64,000 nucleotides of DNA from Methanoregula sp. (GTDB lineage: Archaea > Halobacteriota > Methanomicrobia > Methanomicrobiales > Methanospirillaceae), in contig JAUSBW010000022.1 of NCBI GenBank assembly GCA_030651815.1, positions 1 through 64,000 of the forward strand, in the 5' to 3' direction. The notes beneath the pieces are model-generated. The model ran no database searches and was not told the origin of the DNA. It saw only the letters and a program-made list of their open reading frames with translations. A program made the position numbers and the translations under genes. Positions 38,121-48,764 of the stretch are shown in pieces. Each line of letters begins with the position of its first letter. Position 1 is the first letter of the stretch.

Positions 38121-39250
38121 TGGATTTTAAAATCGATAGATTACTCTACACAATTTTCCCTTTTTTACCAGAATCTCAAAATTTTGTCGAAAAAAATTTT
38201 AATTCAATTGAAGATTTGGTATCGGGACCAAGAGAAACGATAATCCGGGGAAAAACACTACGTAGAATTACAAACGCTTTGTTAAATCATGAGATAAAGG
38301 AAATTAATAAAATTTCGGACCCTATTTTAATTAAAGAGGAGTTAATCAGCTATGGTTTGGCAAGATTGATTGTTTCATGTATTAAAAATCCAGATATTAT
38401 CAAAAGATTAACTCGATATGAATCAGAACGCGCATTTTTTTATTTAATCAATGAAGGACAAGAGGAAACGGGGTCAGCTGCAAATTTTAAGGATTTTTAT
38501 TCACCATTGAGCAGGCACATTGCACATGCTATTGGGATCGATATCGAAGGAAATCGTATCCAGTTAGTAAATTATATCGATTGTACCGCACCCTTGCATG
38601 AAACCCGGTGGAACCTTGTTAACAGAGAATTAAAGAAAGGTTATGTAATCATATCCAATGTTAGTCATTCCGATGAAAAAGATGAATTGATCGAACTCAT
38701 TAAACAAAGAATTCAGTATATATTGCAAAAAGATCTTCCAAAAAAAGTGCCCTCATCACTTTGTCAATTATTCGCAGAAGAGATTAATAAAACGAATATC
38801 CTGTATCAAGAAATTTCTCTTCAAAATTTTGGAGAGATAGAAGAAGGCGCTTTTCCACCATGTATTCATGCATTAATTGAATCTCTCACAAAAGGAACAA
38901 ATCTCACTCACGCAGGACGCTTTGCATTGACTACTTTCCTTCATAACATAGGAATGAATGTGAATGAAATTGCGGAATTATATTCCCGTTCACCGGATTT
39001 TGATATTTCAAAAACGATGTACCAGGTGGAACACATCACCGGCCGTGGTGGAAGTGGAACAGAATACAACGCCCCTGCATGTCCGGGAATGGTAACTACG
39101 GCTCTTTGCGTTAACCGGGATAAAATATGCGAGTATGTTAATCATCCATTGAATTATTACAAGAAAAAAAAATATTTCCTTGAAAAAGAAACCGGCGGGA
39201 AATCAAAGACTATGAATCCCCCCTTTCCCCCTACGCAATCTTCTCATTGA
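38117..39250 (+). CDS. priL: DNA primase large subunit
   Basis: FPPCIHALIESLTKGTNLTHAGRFALTTFLHNIGM...YEHITGRGG-type Fe-S region; ATGA overlap with pcn. Confidence 0.93.
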   Translation: MMDFKIDRLLYTIFPFLPESQNFVEKNFNSIEDLVSGPRETIIRGKTLRRITNALLNHEIKEINKISDPILIKEELISYGLARLIVSCIKNPDIIKRLTRYESERAFFYLINEGQEETGSAANFKDFYSPLSRHIAHAIGIDIEGNRIQLVNYIDCTAPLHETRWNLVNRELKKGYVIISNVSHSDEKDELIELIKQRIQYILQKDLPKKVPSSLCQLFAEEINKTNILYQEISLQNFGEIEEGAFPPCIHALIESLTKGTNLTHAGRFALTTFLHNIGMNVNEIAELYSRSPDFDISKTMYQVEHITGRGGSGTEYNAPACPGMVTTALCVNRDKICEYVNHPLNYYKKKKYFLEKETGGKSKTMNPPFPPTQSSH

Positions 39251-39407
39251 CCAGGTAACCCGCACCTGAAAGGAAGAGGATGAATACAATTATTGCTGCA
39301 AGGTAGGCGATACCTGCTGTCATTATCATGGGCATTATGGCAAGCAGTGCAATCAGGATTAAAAATGCGATCACACCTATGATCACATCAAGAAGTCGGG
39401 CATCCAT
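39231..39407 (-). CDS. Small membrane protein
   Basis: MDARLLDVIIGVIAFLILIALLAIMPMIMTAGIAYLAAIIVFILFLSGAGYLVNEKIA. Confidence 0.55.
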   Translation of the reverse strand: MDARLLDVIIGVIAFLILIALLAIMPMIMTAGIAYLAAIIVFILFLSGAGYLVNEKIA

Positions 39408-39508
39408 TGGTAAAATTTTCGTTGCAGAAGAATATAGGCTTATCCGATACTTAATTCTCCAACATACTGCGCGGTGATAACACATCATTATGTGACGTTA
39501 CGTCCATT

Positions 39509-40060
39509 GTGGTACACATGAAGGATCCGGTACAGGAACGAAACGAGGTACTCTACCGGCTTGATCTGGCAGTAGCCCATCTGGAAGCATCGATGAGTCC
39601 CCTGCTCATTCCCGATAGTGGGGCATCTCTTGTGTACGCGATCAAGGGAGCACGGGATCTTAACGGGGTCGCTGCAGTTCCGGGCGGGATGGTGCTCCGC
39701 GATGGTAAGGTTACTGCCGGAGGGCCGTGCGCATTTGGTGCTGATGAAGAGTGCGCGCGGATCGTCCTCACCGCTATGAAGTTCGATCCGCTCATGCGGA
39801 GCATCGCGACTATCAGTTTTTCAGAAAATGTGCTTGCTGTGTTTGAAGCGATGCTCCTGGAATGCACCCCGTTTGATCGCAACCGCAAACCTCCGGGAAT
39901 CAGTACCATGGACTGGGGTGTCGCATCCTGCTGCAACGACGGTGTACCTGATATTATGTATGATCGTGGCGGGAATAAAAGACCGGGAATTATTCATATT
40001 TCTGGCGAGGATCCGGTCGTCGTTACAAACAATATTATTATCTGTTCAAACCGCATTTAA
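39509..40060 (+). CDS. ThiN-domain (thiamine-phosphate synthase-like) protein
   Basis: LIPDSGASLVYAIKGARDLNGVAAVPGG...AFGADEECARIVLTAMKFDPLMRS...MDWGV...GGVPDIMYDRGG-type pattern. Confidence 0.72.
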   Translation: MVHMKDPVQERNEVLYRLDLAVAHLEASMSPLLIPDSGASLVYAIKGARDLNGVAAVPGGMVLRDGKVTAGGPCAFGADEECARIVLTAMKFDPLMRSIATISFSENVLAVFEAMLLECTPFDRNRKPPGISTMDWGVASCCNDGVPDIMYDRGGNKRPGIIHISGEDPVVVTNNIIICSNRI

Positions 40061-40085
40061 CATATAGAAATTTGAGGAATCATTC

Positions 40086-40277
40086 ATGGGAATCAAGCCG
40101 TCATACATTAAAAATCTCGGTAACGCACTTCTGGTCAAACAGCGGGAGTATTTCACCAACAATTTCGATGAGAACAAGCAGCAGCTCGGCGCATCAGCAA
40201 TCATCTCAAGCAAGCGTGTCCGGAACCGCGTTGCTGGCTACATCACAAGAAAAATAAATACCAAGAGACGTTCATAA
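40086..40277 (+). CDS. rps17e: 30S ribosomal protein S17e
   Basis: MGIKPSYIKNLGNALLVKQREYFTNNFDENKQQL...SKRVRNRVAGYITRK. Confidence 0.95.
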   Translation: MGIKPSYIKNLGNALLVKQREYFTNNFDENKQQLGASAIISSKRVRNRVAGYITRKINTKRRS

Positions 40278-40285
40278 TCTAATTC

Positions 40286-41251
40286 ATGTTCGAAGGTGTC
40301 CTTCCAGCAATCATAACCCCTTTTAAACGGAACTCTACGATGGGCCTTGATATTCAGGGTCTGGAACGCAACATCGAGTTTCTCATGTCCTGTGGCATCC
40401 ATGGGATTGTTCCGTGTGGATCGACTGGTGAATCAGCAACACTCACGTTCGAAGAGCATGAGAAGGTTGTCCAGGTAACCGTCGATAAGGTCAAGGGCCG
40501 GATTCCCGTTATTGCCGGCACCGGGTCCAACAACACAGCAGAAGCGATACGGTTAACAAAGGCAGCTAAAGACATCGGTGCGGATGGGGTGCTTGTCATC
40601 AGTCCGTACTACAACAAACCGAACCGTTCCGGGCTCATCAAGCATTATACAAAACTGGCTGATCTCGATATTCCGGTCATTATGTACAATGTCCCGGGAA
40701 GGACCGGCCAGAATCTTGAACCCGATCTCGTTGCCGAGCTGGCCCGGCACCCGAATATCGTTGCGATTAAGGAAGCCAGTGGCAATATCAGCCAGATCTC
40801 GAGGATCATTGAAGATACGCAGGACGATGAATTTGCAGTCATCTCCGGTGATGACAACATCACGCTCCCTATCATGGCGCTGGGTGGTGCTGGTGTCATA
40901 TCGGTTGCAGCAAATGTTGATCCCAGCCGTATGGTTGCCATGTACGAGGCAATGAAACAGGGTGATTACCAGAAAGCACTGGTGCTGCATTTCGCTCTGT
41001 CGCCCCTGTTCCGCTCGATGTTCATTGACACAAACCCCATCCCTGTGAAAAAGGCAGTCGAACTTCTGGGAATGGCAGGAGGACCCGTGCGGCTTCCACT
41101 CGATGAACTGGATGCGAAAAAGACCGATCAGCTCAAAAAAGTGCTGGCCACAATACCGGCAAAAACTCATGCAAAACGCGCGGTAAACGCAAAGAAACCG
41201 GTAATTACAACCGGGACAAAAAAACCTGCGGCAGCGAAACGGATGAGGTGA
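40286..41251 (+). CDS. dapA: 4-hydroxy-tetrahydrodipicolinate synthase with basic C-terminal tail
   Basis: PCGSTGESATL, GVLVISPYYNKPNRSGL, YNVPGRTGQN, AIKEASGN. Confidence 0.96.
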   Translation: MFEGVLPAIITPFKRNSTMGLDIQGLERNIEFLMSCGIHGIVPCGSTGESATLTFEEHEKVVQVTVDKVKGRIPVIAGTGSNNTAEAIRLTKAAKDIGADGVLVISPYYNKPNRSGLIKHYTKLADLDIPVIMYNVPGRTGQNLEPDLVAELARHPNIVAIKEASGNISQISRIIEDTQDDEFAVISGDDNITLPIMALGGAGVISVAANVDPSRMVAMYEAMKQGDYQKALVLHFALSPLFRSMFIDTNPIPVKKAVELLGMAGGPVRLPLDELDAKKTDQLKKVLATIPAKTHAKRAVNAKKPVITTGTKKPAAAKRMR

Positions 41252-41259
41252 TCTGAATC

Positions 41260-42024
41260 ATGATCAAAGTGGTGGTATGCGGGGCCTCAGGACGGATGGG
41301 GCAAACGATCGGCAGGATGGTCAATGAGTCCTCCGATCTTGAGCTGGTGGGGGGAATCGACCTCAAACCCGGTTCGTTCTTTGGTGCCGAAATTGTGGAA
41401 ACGAAGAATGCAGAATCATTCATAAAGAGCACAAAGGCCGATGTACTGATCGATTTTACGATAGCGGCAGCAGCTGTTGAGAACGTGAAGACAGCTGCGC
41501 GGAATAATGTGGCGCTGGTTGTCGGCACTACGGGATTCACCCCAGAGCAACGCGCAGTGATGGAAAAGGCAATCCACAATAATGTGCCTGCTGTGATTTC
41601 CAGTAACTTCTCGGTGGGTGTCAATATCTTCTGGCAGCTGGTAAGGGAATCCGGAAAGCTGTTAAAAGACTATGATATTGAGGTATTTGAGGCGCACCAC
41701 CGGAATAAGAAGGATGCACCGAGCGGCACGGCAAAGACAATCCTGCAGATCCTTGAAGAAGAGGTTGGTTCCCGCCAGAAGCAGTACGGGCGCGAAGGGA
41801 TGACGGAACGGAAAAATGAGATTGGGGTACATGTAATCCGGGGGGGGGATATTGTCGGCGACCACAAGGTCATGTTCTCAAAGAATTTTGAGACGATTGA
41901 ACTCTCTCACCATGCGTCCGATCGTTCTGTCTTTGCAAGCGGTGCCCTCCGTGCAGCCCGGTGGGTTGTGGGTAAAAAACCCGACATCTACGGCATGAGC
42001 GATGTGCTCAATCTTAAAAAATAA
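41260..42024 (+). CDS. dapB: 4-hydroxy-tetrahydrodipicolinate reductase
   Basis: VVVCGASGRMGQTIG, EAHHRNKKDAPSGTA. Confidence 0.96.
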   Translation: MIKVVVCGASGRMGQTIGRMVNESSDLELVGGIDLKPGSFFGAEIVETKNAESFIKSTKADVLIDFTIAAAAVENVKTAARNNVALVVGTTGFTPEQRAVMEKAIHNNVPAVISSNFSVGVNIFWQLVRESGKLLKDYDIEVFEAHHRNKKDAPSGTAKTILQILEEEVGSRQKQYGREGMTERKNEIGVHVIRGGDIVGDHKVMFSKNFETIELSHHASDRSVFASGALRAARWVVGKKPDIYGMSDVLNLKK

Positions 42025-42101
42025 TACCTTTTTTATATGTATAAACTATGCAGTAAAATCGAAATCTATTTTGTTATCTTTTGTAAAACATATACTATGG
42101 A

Positions 42102-42284
42102 GTGAACCAGTTGGTAGCAATAATTGACAATACGAAGTGTACCGGATGCGAAACATGCGTAAGCGAATGCCCTGCAGCGGCAATTACCATGGAGAATGAC
42201 AAGGCGAAAGTGGATAAGGACATGTGCGTAGACTGCGAGACCTGTGTGGATGTCTGTCCGGCAGAAGCCATTCACATGGAATAA
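42102..42284 (+). CDS. 2x[4Fe-4S] ferredoxin
   Basis: CTGCETCVSECP and CVDCETCVDVCP. Confidence 0.95.
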   Translation: MNQLVAIIDNTKCTGCETCVSECPAAAITMENDKAKVDKDMCVDCETCVDVCPAEAIHME

Positions 42285-42637
42285 TTACGGATTTTTTCCG
42301 GACTTTTTTATTTTATTTTTCTGATCTTCTTCCTTAATGTCAACGGGGGTTTAATTTCCTCACTCCCGGCGGAATAAATTTCCCAGTGCTGCACTCAGGT
42401 TTAGGTATCAGAAAGTTGCAGAAAGATTTTTTTTTGGATTGATTTTTTGGAAAATCTGTTATGGCGAAATTATCCATTACCGAATTTCGCAATCCGCTTG
42501 AAAAAAAAAGATTTTTTTTGGATTGATCCTGCGAAATATTAAAAAACAATGTTTTTATTATCACAGGAGAAATGGAATTTTACAACCCGCCACCATCGCA
42601 AAACGGGAAAACACACACAAACAGGACATGATACCTA

Positions 42638-43657
42638 ATGATCAATGTTGGAGTACTCGGAGCAACGGGTGCGGTAGGTCAGCGATTTGTTGAACTCCTG
42701 GCGGAACATCCCTGGTTCAATCTGTCGACACTCGCCGCATCAGATCGCAGCGCGGGAAAACCCTATGAAAAGATCGTGAACTGGCGTCTTGATACACCAT
42801 TTCCCGAAAAGATTGGAAAGATCAAAATAGTTCCCACTTCGCCCAAGGCGGTGAAGGATGTAGATCTGGTATTCTCTGCCCTTCCTGCAGAGATTGCCAT
42901 TGATGCGGAGAAAGAATTTGCCGATGCAGGAATTGCTGTCTGCAGTAACGCGAGTTCTTACCGGATGGACAAAGATATCCCTCTTGTTGTTCCGGAAGTG
43001 AACCCGGAGCATCTGGGTCTCATAGACGTCCAGAAAGATGCGGGACGTGATGGGTTCATAGTTACTAACCCGAACTGCTCCACTATTGTGATGGTTACTG
43101 CACTTGCACCCATCCGCCAGTTCAAATTCACGGATCTCCGGGTAGCAACTATGCAGGCAATATCCGGAGCCGGTTTTGCCGGTGTTGCCGCTATGTCCAT
43201 CTATGATAATGTAATCCCGTATATCGGCAAAGAAGAAGAGAAGATGGAGACCGAGACGCTTAAGATTATGGGTACGCTCAAGGGCAACAAAGTTACCAAT
43301 GCCTCGTTCAATGTGAGCGCAAGCTGCCACCGCGTGCCGGTGATTGACGGTCACACCATGGCAGTCTGGGTTGACATCAAAGAGCCGGTTGACAAACTCA
43401 AAAAAGCATACCGTGACTATAAACCCCCCATCAAAGGACTGCCGACACAACCCGTGGAATCCGTTCATTTCTTTGAAGAAGAACCTGATCGCCCGCAACC
43501 CCGGCTCGACAGGATGCGGGGGAAGGGGATGACCGTTTCAGTCGGGCGCCTTCGGGAGGGAGTGCGTTTCGTGGCAATGGGACACAATACGATCCGTGGT
43601 GCTGCCGGCGCAAGTGTACTGAATGCAGAACTGATTGTAAAGAAGAAGTATCTCTAA
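42638..43657 (+). CDS. asd: Aspartate-semialdehyde dehydrogenase
   Basis: GVLGATGAVGQRFVELL, VTNPNCSTIVMV, SASCHRVPVIDGH. Confidence 0.96.
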   Translation: MINVGVLGATGAVGQRFVELLAEHPWFNLSTLAASDRSAGKPYEKIVNWRLDTPFPEKIGKIKIVPTSPKAVKDVDLVFSALPAEIAIDAEKEFADAGIAVCSNASSYRMDKDIPLVVPEVNPEHLGLIDVQKDAGRDGFIVTNPNCSTIVMVTALAPIRQFKFTDLRVATMQAISGAGFAGVAAMSIYDNVIPYIGKEEEKMETETLKIMGTLKGNKVTNASFNVSASCHRVPVIDGHTMAVWVDIKEPVDKLKKAYRDYKPPIKGLPTQPVESVHFFEEEPDRPQPRLDRMRGKGMTVSVGRLREGVRFVAMGHNTIRGAAGASVLNAELIVKKKYL

Positions 43658-43672
43658 AACGGGTGAAACTTT

Positions 43673-43954
43673 ATGCAGCAACTGAAAGAGAACACAGTAT
43701 TCGTCGGGAATAAACCGGTAATGAACTACGTGCTTGCCGTAGTTACGCAGTTTAACAATGGCGCAGACCAGGTGGCAATCAAAGCCCGGGGCAAGGCAAT
43801 TTCCCGGGCAGTTGATACCGCAGAGATCTCCTTAAACCGGTTTTTGGTGGGAGTAACAAAGAAAGAGATTGTGACATCCACCGAGGTCATTGATACCGAT
43901 TCCGGCAAGACCAATGTCTCAAGTATCGAGATCATACTGATCCATAATAAATAA
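43673..43954 (+). CDS. albA: DNA/RNA-binding protein Alba
   Basis: [44 protein letters not shown]. Confidence 0.95.
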   Translation: MQQLKENTVFVGNKPVMNYVLAVVTQFNNGADQVAIKARGKAISRAVDTAEISLNRFLVGVTKKEIVTSTEVIDTDSGKTNVSSIEIILIHNK

Positions 43955-44068
43955 TCTTACTTTTATTTTGATTGGGCGTTATTTCAGGCATGAATTCGGG
44001 AAAATCGACAAATGACTGCGCAGAATCACCCAAAACAATTTAAGCGGCATTCACGAATTTGTATTGCT

Positions 44069-44575
44069 ATGCGAGCACGTGCTATCGCGCTGCTGATACT
44101 CATTTCACTATGCCTTGTCACACCTGCGTTAGCTGCAAACGAAGACCGTTATGGTTATATCAAAGTTCAGGATGTGACTGTTCGGCTTGATAACAGTACA
44201 GCAGCAATCCATGTGAATTACGCAGTCGATGAAGGCACGCGATTCATCTTTTTTTTGCTGGGGAAACAGGATCTCAAGAAAAAGTTGTTAAAGATTCTCA
44301 ATTATGATGATGCCCAAATCACCCGCATCGATCTTTCCAGTGCTGATTTTATCGTCGATGATGCGGCATTCTCATACGGGAACGGGATATACTGGTATCC
44401 CTCACATGAATTTAATGTCGCAATCCCGAACCTGACGATTCAGACCCCTCAGGTGAGACGGAACTTTACTATGGCAAAAGTGTTCCCTGCCGGTATGGGT
44501 TTTTTTGCAATGAACAATGCGGGACTATCCTCTGATGCTTCTGACCCTGTCCTTTCAGGGACACGATCTCATTAA
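44069..44575 (+). CDS. Secreted hypothetical protein
   Basis: Signal peptide MRARAIALLILISLCLVTPALAA. Confidence 0.65.
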   Translation: MRARAIALLILISLCLVTPALAANEDRYGYIKVQDVTVRLDNSTAAIHVNYAVDEGTRFIFFLLGKQDLKKKLLKILNYDDAQITRIDLSSADFIVDDAAFSYGNGIYWYPSHEFNVAIPNLTIQTPQVRRNFTMAKVFPAGMGFFAMNNAGLSSDASDPVLSGTRSH

Positions 44576-44629
44576 TCTTATTTCTGTTATTGTTTTTCAT
44601 AGGTACGCATTAGTTTTTGATGTATCTGT

Positions 44630-44684
44630 TGGATCAGTTTTAAATGAGCGTTTCTGCGTTTAGTGGATCACTTTCTAATGAGCG
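44630..44684 (+). repeat. Orphan pair of IS21-like terminal repeats
   Basis: TGGATCAGTTTTAAATGAGCG (44630-44650) and TGGATCACTTTCTAATGAGCG (44664-44684), same 21-bp pattern as 187-231. Confidence 0.55.
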
Positions 44685-44840
44685 AAAACATCCAGACCAA
44701 CTCCATCAGATCTGTATCCATAGTGATAATTCTACGGTTTTTGTAGTAACGGGATATGTTAAAAAAATCTGTTCTTATCGTAATTGCTCTGAATTGGAAG
44801 AAGATTTTTTTCCTGACATGCAGGGGTTTTTAAAAAAAAA

Positions 44841-45977
44841 TTACATGACTTCTATGATCTCCTGCTTGCGGAGTTCTGCCATTTTCTTATTCACGAAGTA
44901 CTGGATAACAACTCCCAGAACCGCAGATATGATGCCAGATATGGTTGAGTACACGATGACACTTTGCGCATCTGCTGCGTTCAACGGAAAATCAGGGATA
45001 CTGCTTACAGTTATGATGTACACGCTGGCTCCGTAGAGAATAAGGCCAAGAGCCGTGACAAAGAACGGAAAGACTATCACTTTTCCGAATGCTTCCCGCT
45101 CATTGACATATACATCGATAATTACTCCGATGGAGGTTACAAGCCCGGCAACAATCAGCCATTCGATTGAGCCATAGATGAATGTCATCAGATACAACAG
45201 GATGCCAAGACCTGAGTCCGATGTGTAATACTTCAGGATATTGATAAAGCCCGTAGTAAATCCTATAATGATGAGAAGGACCGTTGCTGAGTAGGTAATA
45301 AACGAGAACCTTCCCCGCGAGAGAGACATTTTTAGTGCATCCATGACACTGTGGACAATCTCATCGAACCCGAATCCTTTGTAGAGCAGGTAACAACCAA
45401 TAACACCAACGACAATGATGGTAGCCGTGCCAGGATACCCGAGCAGGTACGCTGAGGCATACAGCAGCATCGCAAGCCCGAGCGGGATGAAGATCATTCG
45501 CGAGATCTTTGGATCATCGAATAATTTCTTTAAAATATAGTAGGTGCCTTCGAGATTGGGCATCTGGTTGACGATAACCCGTGTTATGCTGGATACAGGA
45601 ATTTTTGACTGGATGATCGGAACTACATATTCATCTTCAGCGCCATCGGAGACAAGTATGCAGTTGGTTGCCTGCGTTTCCTGTACTACCTGCTCCAGTG
45701 CCGCTGCAATCCGTCGATCCCCTTCGATCATATGCAGGTGGTTTCCCGCTATCACCGCAATGGCTGTATCCTCACCCTTGGCGGTGAGTTCATCGTAGAT
45801 TTTAACGGCCATGAAAATTGCATTAACATCGGAATCTTCAGGGTCAGCAAGGGCTAAGGTGTTGGCTGCTTTTACTGTCGCCGCTCGGCCAATGACAGGG
45901 CTGTCTATTTTTGCTTTCCAGCCTATATCATCGTCCCGATCGACACTGAGGACCAATGTCCGCCCCTGCATCATCAC
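44841..45977 (-). CDS. DUF373-family membrane protein
   Basis: RTLVLSVDRDDDIGWKAKIDSPVIGRAATVKAANTLALADPEDSDVNAIFMAVKIYDEL; C-terminal TM segments. Confidence 0.88.
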   Translation of the reverse strand: MMMQGRTLVLSVDRDDDIGWKAKIDSPVIGRAATVKAANTLALADPEDSDVNAIFMAVKIYDELTAKGEDTAIAVIAGNHLHMIEGDRRIAAALEQVVQETQATNCILVSDGAEDEYVVPIIQSKIPVSSITRVIVNQMPNLEGTYYILKKLFDDPKISRMIFIPLGLAMLLYASAYLLGYPGTATIIVVGVIGCYLLYKGFGFDEIVHSVMDALKMSLSRGRFSFITYSATVLLIIIGFTTGFINILKYYTSDSGLGILLYLMTFIYGSIEWLIVAGLVTSIGVIIDVYVNEREAFGKVIVFPFFVTALGLILYGASVYIITVSSIPDFPLNAADAQSVIVYSTISGIISAVLGVVIQYFVNKKMAELRKQEIIEVM

Positions 45978-46043
45978 TAGTAATAAAATTGCAGTAAATC
46001 TATTAAACCCTTATTGACGAAGAGAAAAAAGAGATAAAAAAAA

Positions 46044-46904
46044 TCAGATGAGTTTTGAGCGCTGGAGGAGTAAAATATCGTCGGTAGTAAGTTTTTCTCC
46101 GGCCCTGAAATTCTTAAACAGGCTCTCTGCCTCTTTCCTGACCGCTTTTTGCTCTTTTGTTACTTTGACTTTCTTGGTCTTCTTGCGCAGACCTGATATG
46201 ACCTTATCATAATCGCGGAGTTCTTTCTGGCAGGAGATAAAGAACTTGTGCTCGGAATCTGCTGATTCCTGTGCTTCGACAAAACTCTTGTGCCCTGCAT
46301 CGGCAGCCTCGCGTGACTTGTCTGCCTTACGGTAGGACTCGACCATCAGGTCATGGTGCTTCTGGGCAAGTTCAGCTACTTCCGTCACCTTTGCATGCAG
46401 ATCAGATGCCTGCTTTCGATGATCGCGGGCTTCAGTGATCTTGGTGCGCATCTCCTTGTTCTGCTCGAACTCGGCTTCCTGTTCCCGCACCTGGCCTTTC
46501 ATCTGCTTGATCTTTTCGATCAGTTCGCGTTCCTTATCGGTGGTGAAGACCTCGGTCTGCTGGCGGTACTCCATCAATTCGATCTGCTTCTGGATCTCTT
46601 TGGTGCCGCGGTTTTTGGCAGTGCCGTGATCCTTTTTAAATGATTCAATATCCTCGAAAAGTACGTTTGCCTTATCATTGAAATCGTTGCGCTGGGCCTT
46701 GAGATCAAGGACCTCCTGATTATATTTATCCCTGAGATCCTTGTTCTTCTGCGCCTCTTCTACAAACTCCCGGGTCTGGTTGTTGAGTGTGTTTCTTTCG
46801 CGGGCGGACTTGCTTGCAGATGCATTCAGTTCGTTGCGGCGGTTTTTGTGTTCTTCAGACTCGGCAAGAGTTTTCTTTCTCTTTTCCATAAGGTCATTCA
46901 ACAT
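46044..46904 (-). CDS. Archaeal coiled-coil protein
   Basis: Long charged heptad-rich helix throughout. Confidence 0.8.
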   Translation of the reverse strand: MLNDLMEKRKKTLAESEEHKNRRNELNASASKSARERNTLNNQTREFVEEAQKNKDLRDKYNQEVLDLKAQRNDFNDKANVLFEDIESFKKDHGTAKNRGTKEIQKQIELMEYRQQTEVFTTDKERELIEKIKQMKGQVREQEAEFEQNKEMRTKITEARDHRKQASDLHAKVTEVAELAQKHHDLMVESYRKADKSREAADAGHKSFVEAQESADSEHKFFISCQKELRDYDKVISGLRKKTKKVKVTKEQKAVRKEAESLFKNFRAGEKLTTDDILLLQRSKLI

Positions 46905-47407
46905 GCGTTACAACTCCTCATCAGATTCTCCTGTCTTTGGAAGTGCATGAAGTGTCAGGAGTATATTTATTAAAAAGAGCAGAAAATCTGACTCTTTTAC
47001 TTTACTCAAATACCAACTCTGCATGCAGGATGCAGGGTGAAAAACATCAGAAAATGCTATCAGCGTAGAAGACTTCGATACGAAGTCTTTGTTCAACACT
47101 CTGTTCATGATGTTCAACTCCCGATACCTGGGTGTCGCCTTAATTGAAAAGTGCGAACCCATATCCTCCCAGTGAAGGACAGATCAAATGTACTATATTT
47201 TAAAGGAGTGAAGAATAATTAAGCGTTTCGCCACTTTAACTGATGTGACATCAACACGATATACAAGATAATTGATCCAGATTTTTTTAACAGACTGATT
47301 ACAAAAAGGATGTTGGTAGTTGGATAGGCCAGCATTTCCTTAAATAACTGGAGATTTTTTCCGGGTTTTTGCTTTTTACAATTTCAATTTCAATTACATC
47401 GGTATGC

Positions 47408-48574
47408 TTAACCGACCCATTCAAGAACGCCGCCGCCACTTGGCTGGTCCCTGCCGCTTCTTCTGCTCTGGGGCATCTCAACTGCTTTCGGATTTGCCCT
47501 CTTGTTCTCGATATCGTTGATCATGGTTTTGTAGGACTGGCGGGTACCGAGGATCTGCGCGCTCTTGACACCGGTCATGATGGCGAGTACACGGATCTTA
47601 CCTTCCATATCACTGCGCACACGGGCGCCCCAGATCACATCTGCATGTGGATCGAGTTCATACGTTAGTGAGGTGGCTACTTCTTCTGCATCCTGCAGGG
47701 TAAGGTCTGTACCGCCGGTGATATGGATTAAGGCGCCGGTTGCGCCGCGGTAGTCGATGTCGAGCATCGGGTTGCTTAAGCATTCGCGGACAACGCTCTC
47801 TGCCTTGTTCTGCTGCTTGCTCTCTCCAACGAGCATGACTGCAACGCCGCCCTTTGACATGATGGCACGGACATCTGCATAGTCAATGTTGATGAGTGAT
47901 GGCTCGGTGATGGTTTCAGAAATACCTTTTACCGTTTCACCAATGAGCTGGTCCATGACTGAGAATGCCTGACCCAGCGGAAGGTTCGGGACGAAGTTCT
48001 TTAACCTGTTGTTGTCGAGAACAATCACGGAGTCGGCTGCGGCTGCAAGTGCCTCAAGACCCTCTTCTGCACGGATCAGGCGGGCCTTTTCAACCTGGAA
48101 CGGGTAGCTTACCATTCCGACAACAATAGCGCCCTGCTCTTTTGCTATTGATGCGACAACTGGTGCTGAACCGGTACCGGTACCTCCTCCCATACCTGCT
48201 GTAATAAAGACAAGGTCTGCTGATTCTAATATTGCCTCAAGTGTGGGGCGTGCCATCTCAGCTGCACGTTTACCTATATCGGGATATCCACCAGCACCAA
48301 GACCTTTGGTTAAGGATTTACCAATCAGGATGCGTTTGTCAGCCTGGATCATATCCAGGTGCTGCTTGTCGGTGTTGATAGCAATCGTCTCTGCACCGGA
48401 AACGCCCATGTGGTGGATGCGGTTTACCGTGTTGTTGCCTGCGCCACCGCATCCGATAATGACGATACGTGGCTGACCGCAGAAGTCTTCATCCAGTTCA
48501 TTTGATTTGCCGGCCTTGTTCATCTCTTTTTCAAGATCGGCATTTTTTAAAGCGTCGTTAATAATGCTCTGCAT
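47408..48574 (-). CDS. ftsZ: Cell division protein FtsZ
   Basis: [46 protein letters not shown]. Confidence 0.97.
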   Translation of the reverse strand: MQSIINDALKNADLEKEMNKAGKSNELDEDFCGQPRIVIIGCGGAGNNTVNRIHHMGVSGAETIAINTDKQHLDMIQADKRILIGKSLTKGLGAGGYPDIGKRAAEMARPTLEAILESADLVFITAGMGGGTGTGSAPVVASIAKEQGAIVVGMVSYPFQVEKARLIRAEEGLEALAAAADSVIVLDNNRLKNFVPNLPLGQAFSVMDQLIGETVKGISETITEPSLINIDYADVRAIMSKGGVAVMLVGESKQQNKAESVVRECLSNPMLDIDYRGATGALIHITGGTDLTLQDAEEVATSLTYELDPHADVIWGARVRSDMEGKIRVLAIMTGVKSAQILGTRQSYKTMINDIENKRANPKAVEMPQSRRSGRDQPSGGGVLEWVG

Positions 48575-48584
48575 GTTTACCCTC

Positions 48585-48764
48585 TCAAATATTGAATGAA
48601 ACCTGGTCGCTCTCCTTTAAGACACGGTTTGCACGTTTTTCAACAAGTTCGCGGACCGCAGCCCGAACAGCCTCAGAGATATTGGGATATTCTCCCGTGT
48701 CCACTATCTGCTGGAGCAGATTGATTTGCTGTTCAGGCAACCGGAGCGTGATTCTTTGCATCAT
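48585..48764 (-). CDS. Ribbon-helix-helix transcriptional regulator upstream of ftsZ, 59 aa
   Basis: [62 protein letters not shown] pattern. Not in the ORF track. Confidence 0.88.
   Translation of the reverse strand: MMQRITLRLPEQQINLLQQIVDTGEYPNISEAVRAAVRELVEKRANRVLKESDQVSFNI

Noticed and set aside
42415-42540. T-rich near-repeat AGATTTTTTTTGGATTGAT (two copies)
   Set aside because: Short, homopolymer-dominated and downstream of the ferredoxin gene; likely terminator-like sequence rather than a distinct element.
46908-47481. Short minus-strand ORFs downstream of ftsZ (46908-47162, 47299-47481)
   Set aside because: No recognisable domain; expected secE/nusG-type sequence was looked for and not found.
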